A DNA stretch of 64,000 bases. It comes from Nymphaea colorata. Its lineage: Eukaryota > Streptophyta > Magnoliopsida > Nymphaeales > Nymphaeaceae. Under the pieces are notes generated by a model, which worked only from the letters and a program-made list of their open reading frames with translations, was not told the DNA's origin and did not search any database. The stretch's first letter is position 1; each line of letters begins with the position of its first letter. Of this stretch, positions 38,737 to 50,699 are shown one piece after another. Both the position numbers and the translations under genes were made by a program. The stretch is taken from assembly GCF_008831285.2 (NCBI RefSeq), contig NC_045142.1:21887354-21951353 (forward strand). Reading direction: 5' to 3'.

Positions 38737-39544
38737 TTGTCAAACAGAACCAACGCACAAAAGCATGATCGTGATAGCAGGACTTCAAACCCTGTTTGGT
38801 TGCCGGATATCCCTTGAGACTCGGTTTTGGTTTTATTTCTAACAATGCTGCTATTTAGAATCGGATAAGATTAGCCGCCGATTTGTAGAACAAACCGGTT
38901 CAATGGAATAAATTTTGAGTCGGTAAAATAATATTTAAAAATTTAAAAATAACGAGTCTAACTAATTGTAACTGATTTGATTTTATTAGGTTATGGCGCT
39001 GATTATTAATGGGTTTTCCTTTTCAAGTCACTCGCATTACAAGTAATTCCATGTTAACAAACATAGCAAAGTCCATGCAGATATGTGCTATGTCACATTA
39101 AATTTTGAAATATTGTTTTTATTTTTATTATACAAACCATCTTTTCAGCCAAAGAATTTTTAGACCTACCAATTTGGAAAAGAAGTTTCGACAAATATCT
39201 ATATCCAATATCCACGCAATTTGGAAGTTGGCTTTAATATATAGTAAATAATTCAGATCCGATAGCCTGTTTAAGAGTTAGATTCAGATTCTGTTGTGGA
39301 TTTAAGGTAAAATCTAGATCAGATTCAAATTTATAATTAAAAAATTAAACTCTGATATGGTATAAACTTTTCTTAATTCGGATTTGAATCTAATTTGGAT
39401 ATGAATGTGTGAACATCAAATAAATTGGATGTGATAAAAGGTACAATTTATTAAGATGTGATCCGATGACATATCTAACTAACATAGCTTTGATAACTAA
39501 GTAGGTTGGATGTTAAAGAGCAAAATAACCCTAATGAGTATAGC

Positions 39545-39953
39545 GTAGTTAGCGAGTCGAGCCCAAGTTCAGTCAGATCGAGTCGGCTCGAGTTCGAGAA
39601 TAGCTCGATGGAAGCAACTCCAGCTCGACTCAGCAGTTACGTGTTGAGCTCGAGCTCGACTCGATTAAGGTTCGACAAACTTGCTTGAATATACTTGATA
39701 TTTGTAGTTACGTGTTGAGCTCGAGTTCAACCTGATTAAGGCTCGACAAACTCATAAACTCATTTAAATATATCGACTTGATTAGCTCAACAAACTCGAT
39801 TACGTGTTGAGTTCCAACTCAACTCGATTATTTGAATGAGTCGACTCATGAACTTGAGCTTGACTCGTTAAGCAAATGACTTGCTTTGAACTCGTTCATG
39901 AGCATAGCTTCAACGAGTCCAGCTCGAGTAGCTCGACTTGTTATTCACCCCTA
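39545..39953 (-). repeat. GAGCTCGAG-rich dispersed repeat, inverse copy of the 5.27-kb family
   Basis: In reverse complement the stretch starts TAGGGGTGAATAACAAG. It continues with AGCTCGAG, GACTCGTT, GAACGAGTTC and GTTGAGCTCG words, the same vocabulary as at 5266-5480. The far end is unresolved. The GAGTCG/CTCGAG wording makes spurious open frames, such as the one at 39506-39688. Confidence 0.5.
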
Positions 39954-42311
39954 AGCGTAGCTGGTTGGACTTATAGGTCCGTGAAAACTTGATCGTCCAT
40001 TTGATTCCTATGAGCTTTGCTTATTTCGAATGGTGTATAAAACTCTAGTTGACAGGTGTACCATTTTCCTCCCAAGTCCAAAAAGTAATAGACGTTGGAA
40101 GTAATATGAAAGGCGAAGAAGCCTCAGTCTTTTTGAAATATCTTCACTAAAGCACAAAATTTATAAACTTGTAAGAAACACATTTGGCTCATTTTCATCA
40201 AGTGATTTAAACAAAAGTAGGACATAACTATTATAAAACCACTAATAATGGACGTATTTGGGGAAATGGACTGCAGGGATGAAAAGGAAAGGAGTACTTT
40301 TTTGAAAATTTTGCATAGCAATATAAATCCAAAAAAGGAGAAGACAGAGCTCAAGTGGGTTTATTATTAAACTTTATTTATCAGAATTAAAGTATATTCT
40401 CTTCTGTCCTGTAGCAGACAATGAAGTTAAATAAAGAAAAACTCTTATCTAGTTTGGATGATGCTTTTTGTAATGTTTCTCACCACTTTACTTAAAGCTT
40501 ACTATTTTATTTTGTACGTCGTGTAAACTATCATACTACTAAAGTTTGGCTTCTTGCGAAATAGTCCTGATATTTGTAGACTATACCCAAAATCAGTCTT
40601 GGCCTCATGCATATTTGGTAAACTAATCCAACTTTTGGTATTGCTAAAGCGTATAAGTTTTATCAAAAAATGATAAAAGTAACTAGCGGATATTTATTAA
40701 AGAAGAAACCATGGCCAGATTTGCTTTCCAAACGAAATCTTTCTAACTCTTGTTGTCCAAACCTTTTTAATTCGGACTTGTATTTTTAAGTTTATGCATA
40801 CATTCAGAACCTTAACAGAAAATACATTTTTCGTTTGTGAATATTCATATAACGTAAGAGTTTTAAAACGAATAGTCATTCTTTTCGTGTTGTAAACTAA
40901 TTGCCGTTTCTACTAAAAAAAAAAAAAAGCATGAGTCGTGTGAACTCTAATTAGATACGGAAACCATGACTAGATAGCTAGTTTTATGTGATAAAAGAAC
41001 AATACAGTATCAACTTATATATATATATATACACACACACACGTTATTTTCATGTACTTTCAAGGGTTTGGTACTTATTGCATCGAGGATACTATGAAAT
41101 TTAAACCTTTTAATAGGACTAGGGATGTTAATAGATGCACTTTAGATCGAACTACATTAAAAAAGTTAGATATTAATTTTTTTTTATATCAGATTAAGAT
41201 TTCAGATGGATTCATATACAAGAAATGACATCTGATTCGATTCATATTCATATTTACTAAATATTGACCGGATTCAGATTGAATATAGTTTTCAATAAAT
41301 TTTCCTGTGTTCAATGTGTATAATGTAATTCGGATTCAGTTTAGAAGTCAAAGTCAAATTCAGATGTTAAACTATAAGCTGGATTTGGATCAGCTTCATA
41401 TTATGGATTTGGATTACAAATTAAGATAAACTATAAATTCAAATCCAGATATATAGATATAGCAAAATATACATCCGATCTGAATTTGATTAGTTGGCAT
41501 CCTTAATTATGGGTTACCAAAATATTTGACATGAAGTGTTCAGGGGAAAAAAAAGCCTATACCGGTGAAGAGAAATCGCTGCTGTACCGGTGGAATAGCA
41601 CTACCACTAGCATGCCATTGCCACCAAGCTCATTGTTACTGTGGCTACCAGAGGATGGGTTGCGCAGTGAAATTGTCATCGCCGCTAAAAGTATCTATAC
41701 CGGTGATTGTTCTCCTGTAGCAATCTATTTCAAATTAAAAGGACAAGTGAAATGTAGACTTGTTATGAAAAGGGAAAAGAAAGTCTATACACCAGGCAAT
41801 AATGTTTTTTGTGGTAACATAGCCAAAGCACGAAAAATCATCCGTCCATAAGATTATATAGAAATCTAACTCATATATCAACATTTTGATGACAGAAAAA
41901 TCAGTAATTTCTTAATGTAACATATAGTAAAGACCAAGCAAAATCCCATGAAAATTATGTTAGTTGGATCTTAATTTATTGTTAAAACTTAAAAGCTGAA
42001 GTCGAAGTCCGGGTCTCGGTAAGGATCCGATTAAATGAGATAAAAAGCCTGGATGGTGTCTGTAGGCGTCTGGACTGTTCACGTTGTATACCAAATTATC
42101 CGGATATTTTATTATATCGGCAGATACCGCCTCTTGCTAAAATTAGGGTAAAAGTAGAAACTCCCTCCCTCTTGGGGGGGAGGAGAAAAGGGCAGTGGTT
42201 TCTGTCTATCTCCTCTCATTGTTTCTGTTTCTTCTTCTCGTTGCTCTGAGCCTCTGGATTTGGGAGGCAGAAGAAGAAGAGATTTCTCGCACTTGGAGGG
42301 GAGAGAGGGGA

Positions 42312-43327
42312 ATGGCCGGAAGAAATGCGGAGAAGGAACTCCTGAGTCTCTTTGAGGAGGCGAAGAAGGCTGCCGATCTGGCCGCGACCGGCGGCTCGTC
42401 GGTGGAGGCCAACGAGGTCCGCTGCCTGGATGCCCTCCGCCTCCTCCGTGATTTTCCTGTTTCCATGTCCATCCTTATCTCCACTCAGGTTAGTCCTCTC
42501 TTTCCTTCTATCTCTCTCGCGAAGCTTCTAGTCTCAGTTTGCTTGACGTCAGGCGCGAATGAGTACTTGCTGGGTCGTTATTTTTTTTGTTGCTTTGGTT
42601 TTTACTTTTGTTCGAAGCTGGTTGGCGAGGTTTGCCATCGGATCTTCCAGAAGATTCGAGATGCTTTTGTTTTCCATGTGGGGCTACGTGGGCCTTCTGA
42701 TCTCTATTTCTAGTGTTTCTCTCGGAATATTCCTGATTGTTGTTATTCCTGCATAATTTCAGGAAAAAGAAATCTCCTCCGTTTTCTTGTTTCATGGGCT
42801 GATTTTGCTGCCATTATTTATTGTTTGTTAGAGGATGCACATGATATTTCTGGTTAAATCTGATAAAAATAGTGCTGCGTTTGTAGAAATATCAAGGCAA
42901 CCCAATTTCATCCCATTTTTGGGAACCGTACATGGAGAGATTGTCATCTTATGCAACAAATTACTTAAACTAGTTACACCCCAATCGTGATTTTGGGAAG
43001 ATTTCTTTTTGTTGTATGACATCTTCTTCTGGTAGATCGGATAAAACTGGAACTCTGTGTCCTGAATAGCTTGATATCCCAGTTCATCTTGAGTTTCTGG
43101 GCGCAGTGATGCATCGGCCATCATCTTTGCATGCGTTAAATATCTGTAATTCTGTTATACCCAATTGTGTTTGACAGAAATCTTGTTATTGTACCACTTA
43201 CAATCTGAGATTGCATTGCGGAAGACATCCTGTGTTACAGTATTGCTTTTGATTTTTAAGTTGTGGTGGTCAATTTCGGACGTTTTCTGATCAGTTGGAC
43301 GACTTTTTCTTATTCTAATATAGGTAG

Positions 43328-43368
<41 letters not shown>

Positions 43369-45516
43369 TCCTTTCGGACACATTAGCTCAAGGAGTTCAA
43401 AACCCGACATTTCACCGAACACATAATCTCACGTTGTTAGTTACTTGAGACACTGAATCATCAGTGAAAGAAAGTAAAGGTACGCCTGGTTTATTATTTG
43501 GCCAGCTGGAATAGCAATTTGTTCCATGCAGAAACCAGGATATTATATAATTTTATTTGCGTCTTCTTGTGTCTGTGATTGACTTATTCTTCAAAACGTT
43601 GGAATTCATTATTGAAATCTGTAGTCAACCTAAGTTCTTCATTCTGCAGAATTTGAACTTGGTGTCTCTCGGTTACAGTAGCAGCTTTGAATATTTCCAT
43701 TGTTTTTAAGTTGGAAAAATAAGTTAGTTGGCATTATCGTAACGTTACATGTTCTTTTCTTTTGTACAAGTGAACTACATACAATTACAATTTCTTAGGT
43801 GAAAGGTTTCTTCACCTAAGGTATTATTTTTCACAAAAATGAATCATAAGTTTCTGCAGAAGGACTGAGAATGTAAATGTGGAAGGTTCAGAGATAAGAT
43901 TAGTTATGTGCAAGAACCAGGATACGTCAGATTTCTTTTCTGTATTTTGTTGGTTTTGGTCTTAAAATATAGCTCGGTTTTAGAAATCTTATTGTTGAAA
44001 AAGTGTTTTTGCACGACATATCTTTGAGGAGGATAAGAAATTTGATTACTTAATAAAACTTAAAAGGGAATTTTTTTTATTGCAACCATTAAAGTTTACT
44101 TTCTTCCTTCTACAGTGATTTGACATAATGCTTTATATTGGTTTTCTACTTTGTTATACCTGCCTGATCTGCTTGGAGCTTTTGACTAACATATTCATGA
44201 AGCTTGTTGACTTCTATTACAGGATTTGCAGGTTTCACCGCACATAATTGAAATAGTAATGAATTCTTCTGCCATCAATAATTCTTTGTATTGGCAATTT
44301 AAGTGGTTTCTTCTCTCTATGCCGTTTTAGAAAGGCCCTATGTTGTAGAATCTAAATAGTTATTCATTGAATAACTCATTTGGATCAGAATGTCTTACTT
44401 AACCCTGCTTGATTATGACATGTGTCGAATGTGGAGTAGGAATTCCTTGCATGCATCGTGTATGCTTCTTGATGTTTCCTCTACTTGCATTTAAAGCGGG
44501 AGACTAGCCATTTTTGTTGAGAAGGTGTATTAATATTGTTGTAAGAAATAGCATCTCTTTGATACTAGAGTAGCTGTCGTTCCTCAAGTTCATGGAATTT
44601 GTTTTAATTTCAGGTGGGAAAGCGCCTTCGTATTCTGACAAAACATCCTAGACCGAAGATCCAATCTAAAGCTTCAGATTTGATTGACCTGTGGAAAAAT
44701 GTAGTTATAGAGGAAACAGGGAAAAATAATAAGAAAAACAACGGGTCAGAAGCTAAGAATCCAGCCAAGGTTGATGTCAAGATTGAAAAGGTAGAAATGA
44801 AGGTGGAAAATGGGAAGCCTGAGGCGGTGAAGTCTGATAGGCTTCCAAAGCCAGAACCTGTCAAGGTGGAGAAGACACGACAAGGGGAACATGCCAAAGT
44901 TGAAAAAGTTGCCAAGGAGGAGAAGGTACCAGTCAATAACAAGAGACCAGGCTCTTCTTCCATCGTCCCTCCTAAGCTGTCAGCTATGGTGAAATGCAAT
45001 GATCCTCTGCGTGACAAGCTCCGCGAACTTCTTGCCGAGGCCTTTTCAAAGGTTTCAAGTGAAGCTGATGAAGATGTCATCAATGAGGTGAATGCATGTG
45101 ATCCTATTCGAATGGCTGTTACTGTAGAATCTGTAATGTTTGAGAAGTTAGGACGCTCCAATGGTGCCCAAAAGTTCAAATATAGATCCATAATGTTCAA
45201 TCTGAAGGATGCCAACAATCCGGATTTGCGAAGAAAGGTCCTTCTTGGAGAAGTGAGGCCGGAAAAACTAGTCGCAATGTCTCCAGAAGAAATGGCTAGT
45301 GACAAAAGGAAACAAGAGAACAAGCAGATCAAAGAGAAAGCACTCTTTGATTGTGAGCGAGGAGGACCTGCAAAGGCGACAACTGATCAGTTCAAATGTG
45401 GGCGGTGCGGCCAGAGGAAGACAACCTACTATCAGTTGCAAACACGGAGTGCAGATGAGCCTATGACCACATTTGTAACATGTGTAAATTGCAACAACCA
45501 TTGGAAATTTTGTTGA
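42312..45516 (+). CDS. TFIIS: Transcription elongation factor TFIIS
   Basis: Two exons: 42312-42488 and 44614-45516 (TGA), joined in phase 0 across a 2.1-kb intron with CAG/GTTAGT donor and TTTCAG acceptor. The product is 359 residues, about the usual size for plant TFIIS. TFIIS rescues backtracked RNA polymerase II by stimulating transcript cleavage in the nucleus. The N-terminal LW domain ('LLSLFEEAKKAADLAA', 'VGKRLRILTKHP', 'ASDLIDLWKNVV') occupies about residues 1-95. A Lys/Glu-rich linker follows. The central Pol II-binding domain has 'CNDPLRDKLRELLAEA', 'KYRSIMFNLKDANNPDLRR' and 'MASDKRKQENKQIKEKALF'. The C-terminal zinc ribbon has CGRC and CVNC pairs and the catalytic acidic loop 'RSADEPMTTF', ending NNHWKFC. 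The chosen ATG gives the usual N-terminus. An in-frame ATG at 42195 would add about 39 hydrophobic residues not typical of the family. Confidence 0.97.
43318..43372. repeat. (TTTTC)n and poly(T) tract in TFIIS intron
   Basis: Repeated CTTTT words pass into an uninterrupted T run of about 20 bases inside the TFIIS intron. Confidence 0.85.
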
Positions 45517-48310
45517 TTTATTTACAATTAATTCGCAAGTCATTGTTAACAGACTGATCTTAAGATGAGCTCTTTAAGTTAGTTCATCCCCTTTTCAAAT
45601 CAATCCTGACCTCCTTTTCGTTAGTTCTTTGAGATATATCTCTTCTTATCTTTAGAATCTTTTGCCTTCTCCAAATCTGTCTCTTCACTTGGCCAGCGGT
45701 CAACGATTAGCTCCAGCTTGCTCTTACTTGGGGTACGCACCATGACTGAGATTTTTTATGGAAAAGCAATTTTCAATTTTGCAGTAAGTTTCAAAATACA
45801 AAAACACATTTTCTGGTTGTATAACAAGACTCACTTGAATTTTGTTTTTTTTTTTTTCATTTAATGACCCCTTTATTCAGACTTGAGCCTGTTTTTGTAC
45901 GTCCAGATGTTGAGATAATTTCTTTGAAAGTTTCAAATTTGGTATGAATTGCATTTTCCTGGTGGTTTCGGCTGCAATATTATTGGTGAAAGTTATGGAT
46001 CCAATTTAGGAAAGTTGAACTTAAATTCAGTTTTTGCGGTTGAAGGGGATTTTGTTTTTAGGAAGGATTAAGAAACCCCTCGACTGTGGCTCTTCCACGT
46101 AGGACGAGCGGAATGAAGCATAGTAACTCAAACTTCGCTTTATTTCACGATGAGGAGCAGAACTTGTTCGAGCTTGTTTTATGAACTGTTTGATTCGATT
46201 TATATAACAGACCGAGCTTAATGTTGTGAATATTATTTAATGATCAGGAGATTATATAAACACAATTTGGCTTTAAAATTTTAAGTTAGATTGTGTGTAG
46301 CACATTGACAACCTAGGTGAAGGCTCTCATAACTAGACGGCCCAAGTTGAAGTGGACGGTGACCCGATCTTGAATGCGTTGCAAATTTTCAATGTCATTT
46401 TTATTAGCCACTGGGTCTTGAATTGCTACAATCTTTTGCTTAATACTCGTTACATCTCAAGAAGTGCAAGCCCTTTAGCAACTGCTATATAAGTCTTTTT
46501 CTTGGAATTGGAGGCTTCAAAGCTATTATGACTGCTTGGCTGATAGGTGATTCAGTGATTCTTTTTTATTTTTTTAATCAAAAGAATCACATAGTATTTT
46601 TTGTTGAGTGTTAAGCAACCATTTGATATTCTAGATATGTGCCCAAATCACTCTGATTCACACTGAGTGATAAGGGGGTATCAAATATCAATAGCTTGCG
46701 TTTAATTTAAAAAAAAAAAAATAGCCTTAAGCCTATTGAGGCTCCACAAATTTTAATGTTTGGGTCACAGAAGGTTAACTGCCCACTGCCTATTGGAGGT
46801 GCGTGCCGCCCCCTTCCTTTTGCCTCAAGGGTCTTGGACTGCATTGAGACCTGAGTGAGGTATTGTACATATTCAACTTGAGTGTCACAATCCCACATTT
46901 TATGGTCCAAGACGATAGCACCTACAAGAATTGAACAGATGACGTACCTTGTACATACCTGCCTTCCGACCGACCATACTTGAAATTTGGCAGGGCAATC
47001 AAGGCCTTCAAAAGGGTTAGTTACTTGAAGGGAGCTTCCTTGGGTCTATTATTCTTTTTCATTTTAACTTAATAAATGACCAACTAATTTTTTTAGTTTG
47101 GATGTGGCAGAAATAAATATTTATTTTTTAAAAAATCTTGTTAATAAGAAAAATATAGATATATCAATTTTGATTTCATTTTTTTTCTTCTACCATGTTC
47201 ATGGCGACCAATAGCGAAGCCATTATGCATTGAAGACTTCTTTGTCTAGGCAGTGTCTGGGACCAGCTGTTAATGTTGGAGTTGGAATTCAAGGGACTAT
47301 GCTTGGTACCTTCCTTCTTTCTGAACAAGTTCAAGCAGAAACTTGACTCTAAATCTTCTTAGGAGAAGTAGTAGAACCTGTTAAACGCAAGAACAATGAA
47401 AGCCATGGCTGCCAGCACAACGCTTACAGCCGGTTGTCCACCATGAAAAAGCAGAATTCTACAGAAAACATTACAGTTTGAAAATTCACTGATTCCCTTG
47501 TTCCTCTCATTCTCATTATCAAACTTCGGTTGGGATAATTGTTATTCCTAGACCAGTTACTTAAAAGGGATCAAAATGAGTCTATTTATAATGCATGCTA
47601 AAAGATATTTTTAAACATAATCTCAACATCGGAATGTGTTTATGACCATTAATTTAGTATAAAACATATTTTCGTTAAAGTTGGTTTTATGGAAGATCTT
47701 CTTACCATCAAAATCGAAAAAGCAACCTGATCTCAATTCCATGGAGAAGAGGACCAGCGGAGTATGATTGGTTCTAGAAGGTTTGATCATTGCAGGATCC
47801 AATCTTTTACAGCTTCAGGTACTGTAAACCATCTCAGCCTTTGAGTATTTTGAAATTTAAAGCCAATTCCCGGTTCAGAAGCTAACATATTCATTTCTAG
47901 GACCTTCCTTCCAGCATTAGAAAGCTGCATTGGAACATCGAATATCGTGCACCAAAAAAAGTACTAAAAAATCTTCTTAATAGTAAAAAAGAGCACAGAC
48001 TCAAAGCTGACCTCTTAATCAATGCAGCATTTTTGCAGAATAAATGATCAGGGCATATACCCATATTGAATCGGGATGAATTGCTTTATTTTGATTTTCT
48101 AGATTTGAAAATAGAACTAGAAATTTCTATGTTGTTCCGCTGATATTGACAACACTGCTTCAATACTTTTTCTACGAGGAAAATGCATTGATTTATAGAT
48201 ACACAATCGTTATTGAAAGCAAATTGTACAGAGAAAAAGAAAAGTGTAAGACATCCAGCCCTGAGGGAAGGCAGAAAAGAAGGAAAAGCAGTCAAAAAGA
48301 GTTTATTCCT
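45517..48310. other. Intergenic stretch
   Basis: Probable 3'UTR of TFIIS up to about 45.75 kb, then sequence with no supportable gene. Poly(T) and poly(A) tracts lie near 45.84 and 46.71 kb. No tRNA-like or transposase-like sequence was recognised. Confidence 0.5.
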
Positions 48311-50572
48311 CTATATAACTTTATCAGCCTTCGGCATGTGGCCTGGTGCTTCGTTCACACTGCATTCGTCTGGGCTATTTTCATATACCTGAAAAGCAGA
48401 ACCAAAGAAAAAAACAGAGACGACTATGTTATAGTAAGATCAATGTTGGCAGAATTGACCTGAATCATCCAATTTCATGGCCTTTTAGAGCGCCATATGT
48501 CCTTAAGGAACATGTGAACATTTTGAGATTTTTTTTTCATTAATTTTAAAAGTTATTTCTCTGAAAATGGACTTCTGTTCAAATATTTTGGCGACTCAAC
48601 TGATTCAACTGAATCAGCCAATTACGGAATTGGGACCTTCAATATTTCAATTCTCAAACTGATTTTCACTCAAGGTCAAGGCAGCAAAGAAAAGCTACAT
48701 ATTTTCTAGCCAATGAGCAGTGAAAACTTTCGTACGTGTGCAGCTTTCATCAACATAAACATGGAATAGTTAGAGAACAAAGATTGGTCATTCCGCTAGT
48801 AAAAAATTGAACAAGAAAATACCATATGTATGGGGAGACACCATCATGTGAAAAATAATACAATACTGAATAATTGAAAACTAAAGATTCGTTCGGTTCA
48901 AAGGGCCAACTTCTACGAAAAGAGATTACGTTTTTCTTTTTTTTCTTATCATTTTGATTCAATCATCAAAATATACATTTATTGAAGTTCAAGACTTCAA
49001 TATGAAAGAGCTTAGCTGTAGAAAATTTTTATCATCTTATATTCAAAGATGTTTTCCGCAATTAGTTGTAGATTTTAGCACATCAGTGCCGTTTCTCAAC
49101 GATTAGTTGGTAATAGTGAATCATGAATCGGAAGAAAAGTGCAGGAAATCACTTGGCTGGCAATGAAGAAATTTTATGAACACAAGAAGTTCAGAGAACA
49201 GAAATTCTGAGACATATGAGAACTCTATACATGAGAATCAGGAGGAATAATGGCTCAATCCTGAGAATCATGATTTCCGTGGCATAAGAGTCGAAAAACT
49301 GAACCATAGGAATCAAGTTTTCTATCTAATTCTACTAATCAGAATCAGAATTCTCAGCCCTGAGAATCTATGAGAACTCTATACATCAGAATCAGGAGGT
49401 ATAATGGCTCAATCCTGAGAATCATGATTTCCGTGGCATAAGAATCGAGACTCTGAATCATAGAAATCAAGTTTTCTATCTAATTCTACTAATCAGAACG
49501 AGGCTTTTCAGCCCTGAGAATCTAGATTCCCATGGCGTGAGAAACTTGAGAATCTCGATCATGGAAATCATGTTTTCTGTTGGCTTATACTTGGGGGAAT
49601 CACTGCTCTTAAAGAGTATAGAACAAACTCCCATAGTTATGTCATAGAATAACAGAATGTACATCTGATTACTTTAAGTTAACGAATAAATAGTTGCCAT
49701 GCAGAAAACTGGGATATAATTTGGGGAACAACACCCTGGATTATGCTTAACATGGTAGAGAGAGAGAGAGAGAGAGATGTTTTCACCTGCAATGGAGCTT
49801 CTCGCTTTCTTTTAGATTGTTGCCTTTCTCTGAGTGACTCAACTGGTTGCAAATTCTGCAATTAACCGAAAAGGAAACGCCAATTAGACAAAAGATAAGC
49901 AATAAATGGAATGAGGATATGTGAAACAATTTCCTAAAACAGAAACAGAGGACCAACTCGTGAATTAAAATCCTCACTAACAATGCAATCTTTCAACTCC
50001 TTCAATCTTATCAGCTGCAGGAGATCCATTTCCAACTTCTCTTGAGCCTTCCCCCACGCTTCGAGCTCTTCTTCCATCTTCTTTATCGCTTGATCCCTGG
50101 CCGTCAGTACCTCCTCTGTCTTCGCCTTCTCCGCCCTGAGTCGGTCATTCCTCTGCCGAATCACGCTTAGTTCCTCCCCAAGGGACGCATCCATGTCATT
50201 ATTAACAACAATTTCCACTTTCTCTGCTTCAACCTTCGAAGCCACTTTCACATCTTCCTTGTCTCCAAACAACGGAATGGTTATCCACCGGTCGTTCTTG
50301 TGCCGGTTCTCGGCGAGAACAACGGGCGATTCATCCTCCCGTTTTTTCAATTGGAAATCCTTCCCAGCAGATCCGATCATCGGACCCATCTGATGGTTTT
50401 CCTTGTCCGGAGCTCCGGCAATCGGAATCGCAATCCACTTGCAGCTAGTCTCCCGGCTTCCGGGGAAAACATTGCTGTTGGTTGCCGGCATATTCTTTGG
50501 GGTCAACGGTTTCCGGCAGATCTTCGCCCGGGAATTACTAGCCGGCGTGACGGGAGATCTGGTGGATGCCAT
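48311..50572 (-). CDS. Coiled-coil protein with KEN box, probably cell-cycle regulated; function unknown
   Basis: Proposed exons on the minus strand: 50572-49958, 49855-49787 and 48388-48311 (TAG). All are phase 0 with GT/AG borders and give 253 residues. The first two are well supported; the third rests on a good acceptor (TTTTCAG) and an open phase-0 frame only. The N-terminus is basic and Ser/Thr/Pro-rich ('KPLTPKN'). Two similar short motifs follow, 'KWIAIPIAG' and 'RWITIPLFG' (W-I-x-I-P). 'APDKENHQ' supplies a KEN tripeptide, a recognition signal for APC/C-driven destruction. A charged coiled coil runs from about residue 140 to 200 ('SVIRQRNDRLRAEKAK' to 'LQLIRLKELKD'). Exon 2 encodes a basic 'RQQSKRKREAPLQ' patch that could be a nuclear localisation signal. 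I do not recognise the family by name. A nuclear, G2/M-phase role is inferred from the KEN box and the promoter. Confidence 0.65.
49216..49523. repeat. 154-bp tandem duplication in an intron of the KEN-box protein gene
   Basis: ATGAGAACTCTATACAT recurs at 49216 and 49370, and the two units match closely over their whole length (CAATCCTGAGAATCATG, TTTCCGTGGCATAAGA). Shorter 'TGAGAATC' words are scattered throughout. No coding capacity. Confidence 0.9.
49757..49777. repeat. (GA)n microsatellite
   Basis: A GA run lies 10 bases downstream, on the minus strand, of the second exon of the KEN-box protein gene. It reads as CT-rich intron sequence there. Confidence 0.85.
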
Positions 50573-50653
50573 GATCCCGTGAAGAGATGGAAGACGAAAA
50601 CGAGCAGTCTTCTTCGGTGCAGCGTGCGAGGACAGAGGAAGCTCAATGGCTTA

Positions 50654-50697
50654 ATTTTATACTGCAGACCGTTTGAACCACGGGGCGCCAACGGCTA
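50654..50697 (-). promoter_or_regulatory. TATA box plus two MSA-like elements upstream of the KEN-box protein gene
   Basis: On the minus strand TATAAAAT lies at 50661-50654, about 85 bases before the ATG. Just upstream are GCCAACGGCTA (50687-50697, plus strand; 10 of 11 to the TCYAACGGYYA consensus) and TCAAACGGTCT (50666-50676, minus strand; 9 of 11). MSA elements bind three-repeat MYB factors and drive G2/M transcription of plant genes such as B-type cyclins. They act in either orientation. Confidence 0.6.
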
Positions 50698-50699
50698 CT

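Larger units (their letters stand above)
38400..42160. other. Intergenic stretch with degenerate repeats
   Basis: I can support no gene here. It contains a perfect 56-bp tandem duplication (38.63-38.74 kb), GGATTCAGATT-type degenerate repeats at 39.24-39.46 and 41.10-41.50 kb, a TAGGGGTGAA-ended repeat (about 39.55-39.95 kb), a (TA)n(CA)n tract near 41.02-41.04 kb, and a stretch with three TACCGGTG words at 41.56-41.71 kb. The frame at 41531-41851 shows no homology. Confidence 0.55.

Noticed and set aside
41531..41851. 106-residue plus-strand frame with TACCGGTG words
   Set aside because: No homology recognised. The repeated TACCGGTG words suggest a noncoding repeat.
42195..42311. Earlier in-frame ATG for TFIIS adding 39 residues
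   Set aside because: The extra residues form a hydrophobic Leu-rich stretch unlike the N-terminus of plant TFIIS. The ATG at 42312 gives the family's usual start.
44610..45332. 240-residue minus-strand frame opposite TFIIS
   Set aside because: It is antisense to the well-supported TFIIS exon 2 and shows no homology; a shadow of real coding sequence.
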